Shown here: piece by piece, positions 56,111 through 64,000 of the stretch | How positions within the stretch are numbered: the stretch's first letter is position 1 | Layout of the letters: each line of letters begins with the position of its first letter | Assembly (NCBI GenBank): GCA_026027325.1 | Contig: JAMSLZ010000014.1 | Span: 620,001 to 684,000, forward strand | Direction: 5' to 3' | Source of the DNA: Actinomucor elegans | Taxonomy: Eukaryota > Mucoromycota > Mucoromycetes > Mucorales > Mucoraceae | Length of the DNA stretch: 64,000 nucleotides | Translations under genes and position numbers: made by a program | The notes under the pieces: generated by a model | Told to the model about the DNA's origin: nothing | Databases searched by the model: none | What the model saw: the letters and a program-made list of their open reading frames with translations, nothing else

Positions 56111-56896
56111 CTTCAATAATATCTATGTGCAACTTGTAGTGCTTCCAATATGATATAAAAATGAGTACTTCTTTAGAGTAAGCAACCCTATAACTATCTA
56201 TTTTTTTTCAAATTAAACTACTGGCTATTCTTCATATCTATTTTTTGAGTTGCTGCAAACTTAAATGATGAGGTTTTATTAAAAATAATTTTTTCATCGT
56301 TATTCTTTATAATGGTTGTATGTAACGCGGTTAATCAAGATGCTTACTTCTTTGTCTTCTATGAATGTTCACGATGGTCTACACTAGGTTGTTAATGGAG
56401 ACATTTTTAAGATTTCAAAAACCTCAGATATTCATTCTGAACATAGGCTATATGAAAATAATAAAGAAATATTTGACCGGGCTCAGGCGGGAGGTCTAGA
56501 TACGATTAAGTAGATGTCGAGATAAGAATTATACTTAGATTTTTACCATTCATCAAGAAATATTAAGAGATAGTATCAGATATCAAAATTAGCATAGTAA
56601 GAAATGATGCTTGTTAAACATTTATTATAAGATGAGGAAATGTTGTGGTAAAAATAATAGTCTCCTTCTTATTTCCATTAGTTTGTTTAGTGTAATTAAG
56701 CATAACTTTAATTCACACACAAGTAACACTATTACACCATCGTGCCATGTTAATATATCAATAAAGAGATACTTTAAATCACAGTATATAGATAAAAGTT
56801 AATACATACAATACTATAATAAAAAGAAGGGAGTGCGGCATTCATTATCCCAGCAGAACTAATATATACATTATATTTTATAGTTAACAGAGGTGC

Positions 56897-56992
56897 TAAT
56901 AAATGCAGTAGTTTCTTCTGAATATTGATTAATTATTCAAATATGACATTAAGCTGGGATCAGCTGAAGGACCGATAAATCATTAAAATTGA
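56897..56992 (+). repeat. Degenerate dispersed intergenic repeat, copy 8
   Basis: TAATAAATGCAGTAGTTTCTTCTG, ATATGACATTAAGCTGGGATCAGCTGAAGGACCGATAAATCATT follows the same order as copies 3 and 7. Confidence 0.55.
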
Positions 56993-57499
56993 TTTTACGC
57001 GAAATGTGTGAATTTACAGCAAGTCAGTATGTAACATACTTGTTTTGCATAGGTTAAATAGCTATTATTAAATGAAGCTATTCATTCTGAAAACAGGCTA
57101 CTTGTCAGACGCAATACTAGACTGGAATCTGTCAAAAAAAAAAAAGCAGAGATTAAGTAAACGATGTCAGAAAAAAAATATAGTGTGAACACAACATTTT
57201 TGAAAGGGGTATCACTGATTACAAAAGTTTATAATATTGATATGCATACAGTATTACTTATTGCGAAATAAAATACTTGTAATGGTTGCATTAAAAAAAG
57301 CCATATCAATTAAAAGAAATGACATCTTATGGCAGTTCGTTACCTAAGCTATCCTCTATACTCGTCAACAGATCAGTAAGATCGACTCCTAAGCAATACT
57401 TACATGAAAATTCAGGATCATCTTACATATATGAAACCACACTAGTTGTCAATTAAAGGTAAAAGTTTAGTAGCAAATAGTCTCTTACTAGCTCGGTTA

Positions 57500-58360
57500 T
57501 GACATATTCTACGTGTAATCCTCGCTCTGTCTACCTGGCTGGACAGTATACGCACAATGATTCGCAAATACGTTCTTTCCTTCCATTCAGTTCCATCCTG
57601 GGACACCATATATAAACCAAAAAAATACAAAGGACTAAGCTCGATCGATGTACATGTACAAAGTTTAGCACTGCAGATGATTTCATACAAAGGCTTTTAC
57701 GAAAGCCGAATGAGAAACTTTATAGTATACTTTGTCATTCCAGTGCTGATCTCTTTGCTGCAAATCCACACTGAGCAAAACTCTATACTGCCCTTACTTA
57801 TATTTTCTGAGATACATGTATCTACGGCCCTGTCTTCGCGCAAGAATTATCCAATGACAATGTCAATACACTTGTTGAGGATAATGTCGAAACTGTCTCC
57901 AGTGAACACCTTTCCATTTTGATCTACATAATGGCTATTGAGCCTCCCACATGGATCTGCCCTTGAAGCCGCACCCAATGGCTCCTCTGCTGCAAGAATA
58001 TTAGAGATTCCTATGAAATACATAATATCAGACGTGCTCAAAAATGATTCGGTTTATCCCTAAGCATTTTGCTACCAAGGGACGCTATTAAATATACCAA
58101 AGGATATATTTTTGGCTTTGACAAGTAGAACTGTTCAGGGGAAGCCACCATTCAATGAATACGTCGTTAAAAATTCTACAAAAGGTAGCAAAACTACAGT
58201 ACTAATTGTTCTGATTAAATCAGACTTATCAGGCTCGGACTGCACGACCAATACTCAAGTGTGTGACTACTATGTAACGGCCTGGCTCCCAGATCCAACC
58301 TCTTGGATCATGCCTTGCAGTGATAATAAAAGTATCTCAATTCAAACAGCTTCGTTATAA
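57500..58360 (+). pseudogene. Unrecognised decayed ORF
   Basis: One plus-strand frame stays open from about 57503 to 58360 except for three stops (57920-57922, about 57930 and about 58065). It encodes stretches such as LSFHSVPSWDTIYKPKKYKG, LPHGSALEAAPNGSSAARILEIP and LTSRTVQGKPPFNEYVV..NSTKGSKTTVLIVLIKSDL. The minus strand also has a long frame with two stops (57442-58041: NGKVFTGDSFDIILNKC, DGTEWKERTYLRIIVRILSSQ). So I cannot decide which strand, if either, was coding. GC content is higher than in the flanks, which supports former coding sequence. No family is recognised. Confidence 0.3.
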
Positions 58361-59216
58361 ATAATTAAACGTTATATGGCCCAATCGCTATATGTAATAT
58401 TATGACTACGTCTCCATACCCCTAGATGAAAAAAATACTGCAGAAGCTACATATTACAACTGACAGCTACATTGCCTATAGCTGATACAGAAACCAGTAA
58501 TATATATCATAATGATTTGGTATAATAACTTTTCTCACTAAATCTGATTTAACACCCAAATTATTGACGTATATGTTTGTAATGAACTGATACTTATACC
58601 AGAACCATTATTTAACCAAGTAGAGTTATTGTACTACGTATTAATCATAAAGATTAGGTTGCGTACACTTTTATCAATATATCCCAGTGGAAAGCCGCAG
58701 CTGATTATTAGCTCATACTCAGAATAAACTATTGAATCTACTACATTTATTATTCAATTGGAATGTTAAGAATATACTATATTTTAGCTCATTGTCCGTA
58801 AACTACGCATTATTTATGAATATGGACATACAGATTTCAGTATTAAACGACTAAGCTATAGCATATTCATACTGATATTTTGTCTAGTAGATGCAGAAAT
58901 TTATTCTGAACTATAGATCATTATGCAATTTACATGGCTTGTAGTTTATACTATTTCAAATGTATAGCAACAACATAAGGTAGTGCATAATATTGCATGC
59001 GGAATTTCTTTATTTAATGCAATATGAATATTTAGCTGGTCATAGAAACATTACCAAATGAAGAACTTGCCGAGATCACTCTATTTGTTATAGTTACAGG
59101 CCAATAAGGGCTCAAAAAGGACTGGCATTAGTATAGCCAAATCTGCGGCATCATATCAATATTATGTTCCTTTCGGACAGTATCAAAGAAAAGTTAATCA
59201 CATAAAAATTTAACAC

Positions 59217-59465
59217 TAACGTCTGGTTAGAAAGATGCTGCATGGTGTTTTTTTGATTGTCATGGTTTAGGTTTCATATATATAATGAAAATAAAGAATA
59301 CTTTTATTATATATAAAGCTAAGCAAGTAAGCACTTGCAGTTGATGACTTGGGATAAAAAGACATTTTAGATACGATCATGCGTTATTTTTCCTCTTACA
59401 TTATATTCTTGGCCGCAATCATTCTCTTCTGTACCCAAACTCAAGCCTTTTGTATATACAATCGC
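59217..59465 (+). repeat. Conserved promoter/signal-peptide cassette, copy B
   Basis: Partner of 55411-55659, one mismatch by eye. TATATAAA is at 59310-59317. After CAATCGC the two genes diverge at once. Confidence 0.92.
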
Positions 59466-59927
59466 CTAGAAGCAGGTGCGCACTTTGCAATACATGATGA
59501 AGCGCACGCTTCCAATAAATAGTAAATACTATATTCATTTTGTACGGATATGTCATGTATTTAATAAATAACAAACCGTAGTGCTTTCCGAAAGATAATT
59601 CCACATGCTCTCTCATACAAATGCTGTCATTATAGTAATACAGATTGCAACCCAACCCGATCTAAAACAACCACTTTGTTTTTCGTTGTAAGACAATATG
59701 ATCTTCATGCTTTATGATAGTATACATTTTTTAAACTAATTATACCTTGATATCTACAGGTACGGTTCAAATTCCCTCATATCCACCTCGATAATCTAGT
59801 TTATCGCGTAAGTTGTGCTGCTGGTGGAGCTCTGGAATTTTTTGGAACACTTTGGGATCACTATGCAGTCTGTACACCTCCTGATGGTCAGCCAAGCTAT
59901 AAGACTCCTTTGATGGCGTTAACATAA
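59379..59927 (+). CDS. Small secreted cysteine-rich protein B (138 residues)
   Basis: Exons 59379-59521, 59582-59687 and 59760-59927. The signal peptide is identical to that of protein A. The mature part differs in many places, but the six cysteines (AFC, KCCHYSNTDC, VSCAAGG, VCTPP) and the GGALEFFG and TPPDGQPSYK motifs are kept. At the first donor the sequence is AATAAATA|GTAAAT: unspliced RNA reads a TAG stop, whereas splicing one codon position later than in gene A restores the frame and adds one residue. This makes the gene look broken at first sight, but the spliced frame is intact to TAA. Function unknown, as for protein A. Confidence 0.8.
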
Positions 59928-61802
59928 CTTGATGATATCTATGTGTAACTTATAATAATTCCAATCCTAGATAGAAATAAATATTTTTTTTCAGAGTAAA
60001 ACGTATTTTATATTTTTCTACTATAATCTCAAATACATAGATAAGGTTTTACTCTTTCACTAGTTTGAAAAATGCATTAATTATGTATCTGTATTGTCTT
60101 CATTGCCATTATCTACAATGATGGTTGCATAATCTACAGATATAAACGCTTCGCAATCATTGTGCATTGAATCGAGATTCATTAGCACTTGTTGCAAAAG
60201 ATGAATGTTTCTTATTGCGCTTTTTTTTCTTAGCCTTCTATTACTAAACTACTTCTCATTCTTTCCTTATTATCACAACAGTTTTATACAGCAACGCCAA
60301 TCAAAATAATCCTATTATTTGCATTCTATGGATTCTCCTATTTATCTATTCTAGGTTCGTAGCTGAAACATTCACTAGATCTTAACAGATTTGAAAAAAA
60401 AAAATAGATACAATATATTCGACTGTTTATTCTGAAAATAAACTATTACCAATTAGAAGCGACATTCAATCAAGATCAGCCGAAAAATTCAGACACCAAG
60501 ATCTGATAGATAATAAGACATGCATTATACATATAGTTTACTACTCATCATTAAAAAAATAGTATTTTTATTATCCTGTAGTTAAACAGAAATGTTAATA
60601 AATGCAGCAGCTCTTTCTAAGCGACACTAAACCAATGTCATTCAAGGGATCTATATATCGTTGGATTTAATTTACAGGAATTATCTATAGTTTACATCCA
60701 ATTGCTATACTTACAATGAGTTAAAAAAAAACTAATGTATTCAATGCTTCTTTCTAAATTTGTATTGATCCTTTGATGTGATGTAATAGAAAAAATGGGC
60801 GTAATCTTAGAGCACCTTAATTTTGAACCTCCAGGATATTTCTGGCCTTTTTTTTAGGCTACAAGCATCAATCGTAAGGCATAATTTCAAAGAAACATTG
60901 ATTAATTAGAAATTCATGCATGTATTGATATCTTTGAAAAAGCTTACGGCTTATAAAATACATCGGTAATAGGTGGACTTATAGTACATATTAAAAATGA
61001 ATTTATTGAATACAGCTTTGTGAAGAGAAATTTCTGATGATAATTATGCCATTTGACGCACCATTTAATTCTATTGATAATTTTGCCATATAAGTAATAC
61101 CTCACTAGAGTAGCAGTTTTAATCGTTAAATTACCACCTGCCAATCACAATCAACAAGTCTCATGACGGCATTTTTTTTAGTACATCTTTTTTAGCAGTA
61201 TTAAAGGCACCTTAAAGACATGTTCAATAACATAACTTTATTGTGCATACCCCCAAATTAGACATTGGTGCCTTGTAAGTGATTGTTTTATAAGAAGGGG
61301 CCGAAAGCTACTAGTCAGACAAAAAGTCCCATTGTCATAGAGCACACTTTTGTTTAATCACTCATAAACCAATCAAACTACGTATAAATACAAGTGCTGC
61401 AGTGCGAAACTCGGGAGCTTATTTTTGACTATTTTTATTGCGTGATAAAGTAAAACAAAATTGTGCAGTTATTAAAAAGAGTATATGTTTGCTGTTGAAA
61501 CTACATGATAGAATGCATTTATCTTCTTGAATATGCTACTATTATATGTCCGTTAAGTTCTTGGAACCCAAAATGCGTATATAAATAATGTATAGCCTTA
61601 TAAACTTGCATTCCACCGGCTGCATTCAATGATATATATACATAGCCCCATTTTATGTCTCTCTATGTTCATGTATGTGTAACCAAAAATAATTTGATTT
61701 AATATATAGTCCAAGGACGATCGTTTCTGAGGGCGAATTCTGAACAAGAAGGAGCTCGTGCAAGAAAAGTCTCGGTATTACCCGCGCTTCCGCTTTTACC
61801 TC

Positions 61803-61839
<37 letters not shown>

Positions 61840-61972
61840 GGGCTGAAGTATTATATAATAAAGCTTCCAAACGAAGTATTGTTATTAACGCGTAAAGAAG
61901 AGGATGTTTTATTATATAATAAAAAAGATGGGGATAGAGAAATATGGATATAATAATAGATACAAGATATAA
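59928..61972. other. Gene-poor interval before the coiled-coil gene
   Basis: AT-rich, with a dispersed-repeat copy (60596-60665), related words near 60420-60490, and a 32-nt T run (61804-61835). The segment up to about 60100 is homologous to the 3' flank of gene A. No gene is supported. Confidence 0.5.
60596..60665 (+). repeat. Degenerate dispersed intergenic repeat, copy 9
   Basis: TAATAAATGCAGCAGCTCTTTCTAA, AATGTCATTCAAGGGATC and TATATATCGTTGGATTTAATTTA follow the order of copies 3, 7 and 8. Confidence 0.5.
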
Positions 61973-63034
61973 CTAAGTGCATGTAACCTGAGCAGTTTCC
62001 CAAAAGGCCTGCATTTGCTTGAGTTTCTTTGTTGATTCTAAGTCAAGGTCATCTAAACCCCACATAATCTCTTTGACTCTCTCAGCAGCTTCACCTTTCT
62101 CCAGAACAATAGGGTCTTCATCGTCTTTTTCTTCCAAGAACTTGTTGATCCTTCGCATATCTTTTCGCACTTCATGAACTGTCTTTGCAATAGATCGAAG
62201 TCTCGAGTTGAGTTCTTGTACCTGTCGCTTATTTACATACATGATTTCTTTTAGTTCTTCCAAAGACTCTGTAGCTGCGCTTGTTTCAATGGTTAGCTTT
62301 CTCAAAGCTGGTAAAGGGTTCTCGTAAGAGTAGCTATTATCATTTAAAGTGGTTTTGATCGAAGACAATAGAGATTCCATCTCCTTGACAGCATCGATTG
62401 ACATCCAGCTGGTTTCTTTTCTTAGTGCACTGTCAAGGCTACGCAGATAACTAGTTTGTCTTTCACGGTCGCGCGATTTACGTTCTACCATGTTGATGAC
62501 AGATTGAATCACATATTCAAGAGGTGGAGCAAAGGTCACGAGATCTTGGAGTGTTTCATCCAGAGCCAAGGTCTTTAATAGGCGCTTGTGAAGGGTTTTG
62601 GTTTCCCAAACTGCTGTATTCAAATCTTCCAGTTGTCTTTTGAGGACTTCAAATGGGTCTTCGTCTTCAGGGTCATTGAGAGACGACCAAGAGCTTGAAA
62701 AGGAGGATCTTCGACTGCGAATACCAGTAGAAGCAGACCATTGCAGTGGTGACAACAGAGGACTGGTCACATCAGTAGATAAAGGCCGTCTATCCATGGC
62801 CATAGAAGCAAGCTTGGAAGGCTGTTCCGTAACAGTCGTGTTCAATACACTGGTAGACATACTTAAGCTAGGTTCAACTTCATCTTCTATAATGGTGGCT
62901 GAATAAAGTTCAGCTGCCAAAGATGAACCCAAGGGCACTTCATTTAAATAGCCTTTGCCTAAAAGTTCGTCTTCTAGAGATTGACCTCCACCCAAATGGG
63001 CATCGTCTTCGAATAATGATATTTCAGTCATCAT
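61973..63034 (-). CDS. Unknown coiled-coil protein, 353 residues
   Basis: Intronless. The first ATG of the frame is at 63034 (MMTEISLFEDDAHLGGGQSL); upstream codons are in frame but lack an ATG. The first 150 residues are acidic and Ser-rich (RSRRSSFSSSWSSLNDPEDEDPFEVLK). The remainder is strongly helical with heptad-like Leu and charged patterns (LKRQLEDLNTAVWETKTLHKRLLKTL, LRSLDSALRKE, LEELKEIMYVNKRQVQELNSRLRSIAKTVHEVRKDMRRINKFLEEKDDEDP). No signal or membrane segment is visible. I do not recognise the family. It lies 182 bp 3' of the PP2C gene, in the same direction. Confidence 0.8.
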   Translation of the reverse strand: MMTEISLFEDDAHLGGGQSLEDELLGKGYLNEVPLGSSLAAELYSATIIEDEVEPSLSMSTSVLNTTVTEQPSKLASMAMDRRPLSTDVTSPLLSPLQWSASTGIRSRRSSFSSSWSSLNDPEDEDPFEVLKRQLEDLNTAVWETKTLHKRLLKTLALDETLQDLVTFAPPLEYVIQSVINMVERKSRDRERQTSYLRSLDSALRKETSWMSIDAVKEMESLLSSIKTTLNDNSYSYENPLPALRKLTIETSAATESLEELKEIMYVNKRQVQELNSRLRSIAKTVHEVRKDMRRINKFLEEKDDEDPIVLEKGEAAERVKEIMWGLDDLDLESTKKLKQMQAFWETAQVTCT

Positions 63035-63216
63035 GTTTTTAATTTCTATAATTCTATAAGACACTAAATGTATAAAAAGGAAAAAGGAAAAGGAAAAGAG
63101 AGAGAAAGAGAGAGAGAGTGCGCAATTAGGCTTAGTATGAAAAAAGGTATTATATGAGTCGGTGTACGTAGGGGTTTTTTTTTATTCTTGTAGAACTACT
63201 GCCCTGTGACCGAGGT
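63035..63216. other. Spacer between PP2C and coiled-coil genes
   Basis: Contains a purine-rich GGAAAAGGAAAAG/GAGAGA run at 63080-63118, in the presumed 5' flank of the coiled-coil gene. Confidence 0.5.
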
Positions 63217-64000
63217 TTACCATGATTGTCTGCTACTCATGGAGGTATTTTCTAATCGATAAGCTCGAAGTTCCTTGGTCAAATCATGCATTCTCTTTCC
63301 CCAGTCCTTTAAGCGTACGACCTATTAAGTAATTAGTACAAATATATTGATTATTTTTTTTTTAAAAAAAAGGTACCACTGCAGTTGTATTATCATCGCT
63401 CTGTAATTGATCTGCTGCATCTACCAGTTTCTTTGCTGAAAGAGAAGGATCTTTATACAGTTTAACCTACATAGAACAAATTGGTGTTTGATTCTTTATG
63501 AGCCAAGGATTCCGTACTTACAAAATCAACTACTTCTTGGTCAGACATGACAGACGTAATACCGTCTGTTATTAATACCATAAACGCTGCTGGATTTTCT
63601 TTGGTTATCTTGTACCGTACAATGTCTGGTTCAGCAGATACACCATATCGCTTCAATTTAGCGTCACCAAATGCTCGACTGGTAGCTAGCATACCCATAA
63701 TGCGTTCATCCCCCCAAGAATCTGTTGTGACAAAGCCAGCATACTTGCGTAATCTATCTGTTTCGATTGGATTTCCTGGATGATGATCGCCTGTAGTTAA
63801 GGACACCACTTCACCAGAACCAGAATCACATAAAAGAATTCGGGTATCGCCTACATGGCCGATGATAATATCATATTCCTCACTATCCCAGAACGGTTTT
63901 TTATCAACAGGTTCAATAATAGCTATACTCCCTGTGGATCCCTCATGATCTTCATGCGCATCATCTAATTCACCGCGCAATTGTTTCAGGACAGCAGTAT
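63217..64000 (-). CDS. PP2C-type Ser/Thr protein phosphatase, C-terminal part
   Basis: The gene continues past the right edge. Exons seen are 63522 to the edge, 63377-63466 and 63217-63321. Metal-dependent PPM motifs are present: IIGHVGDTRILLCDSGSGEVVSLTTGDHHP, then AGFVTTDSWGDERIMGMLATSRAFGDAKLKRYGV, LITDGITSVMSDQEVVDFV (metal-binding Asp in TDG), and SDDNTTAVVVRLKDWG (metal-binding Asp and Asn). The N-terminal catalytic part (GVYDGHGG-type motif) is outside the window. The DDHHPxNPxE..R and AFGDxxLKxYGV spacing is closest to Ptc6-like phosphatases, which is tentative. It ends QSW. Confidence 0.9.

Larger units (their letters stand above)
56111..59216. other. Interval between the two secreted-protein genes
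   Basis: AT-rich. It contains the 3' flank of gene A (partly homologous to that of gene B), a dispersed-repeat copy (56897-56992), a further weak copy near 57065-57115, an unrecognised decayed ORF region (57500-58360), and the diverged left arm of duplication B from about 58930. Confidence 0.5.

Noticed and set aside
1..64000. CRISPR arrays, bacterial operons, riboswitches or phage genes
   Set aside because: Genes have spliceosomal introns and eukaryotic families throughout; no regularly spaced repeats were found.

Overview
The window is eukaryotic and fits an early-diverging fungus of the Mucoromycota (Mucorales-like). The signs are AT-rich intergenic DNA, many 45-70 nt introns with GTAAGT-type donors and TAG/CAG acceptors, a BiP ending in HDEL, a Cdc3-type septin, a fungal Zn2Cys6 regulator, Tim21, and a Ty3-type retrotransposon. 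The assignment rests on gene style and recognised families, not on a database search.

Layout. 0.6-5.2 kb (-): a nucleoside diphosphate kinase-like domain (NME5/NME7 type) joined to a tail of about 1,200 residues rich in Lys/Glu/Thr repeats. 7.2-9.8 kb (-): a DUR3-type urea transporter in nine exons, with one single-base frameshift and one GC-AG intron. 11.8-12.9 kb (-): ribosomal protein uL18 (RPL5), whose first coding exon is only the ATG. 14.4-16.6 kb: a DJ-1-family protein (-) and protein-L-isoaspartate methyltransferase (+), head to head over 250 bp. 16.8-19.5 kb (+): a Zn2Cys6 regulator. 21.4-23.2 kb (+): a coiled-coil, Ser-rich protein, possibly Kar9-like. 24.0-25.1 kb: a decayed TnpB/Fanzor-like gene. 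25.1-25.9 kb (+): Tim21. 25.9-27.6 kb (-): septin. 28-28.9 kb: two small unknown genes, tail to tail. 32.5-34.1 kb (-): hexokinase, divergent from the TPR protein TTC27/Emw1 (34.7-37.1 kb, +). 37.9-40.3 kb (-): a His/Asn-rich modular repeat protein. 43.0-45.0 kb (+): BiP. 45.7-47.3 kb (+): actin-related protein Arp10/Arp11. 48.33 kb (+): initiator tRNA-Met. 48.5-53.8 kb (-): an intact Ty3-type element with 154-bp LTRs that look identical, abutting an older inverted solo LTR. 55.4-60 kb: a duplicated block with two small secreted cysteine-rich protein genes. 62.0-64 kb (-): a coiled-coil protein and a PP2C phosphatase cut by the window edge.

The core genes are housekeeping genes with no obvious shared pathway, apart from the DJ-1/PIMT pair (both protein-damage repair or protection) and the dynactin, septin and Kar9-like cytoskeletal genes, which are scattered. 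The most unusual parts are the secreted pair, whose promoter plus signal-peptide cassette has one visible mismatch in 249 nt while the mature domains differ strongly; the nested retroelement insertions about 95 bp from the tRNA-iMet gene; the TnpB/Fanzor relic; and the giant repeat-tailed NDPK-like protein. A weakly conserved repeat of about 80-100 bp recurs in both orientations in most large intergenic spaces.
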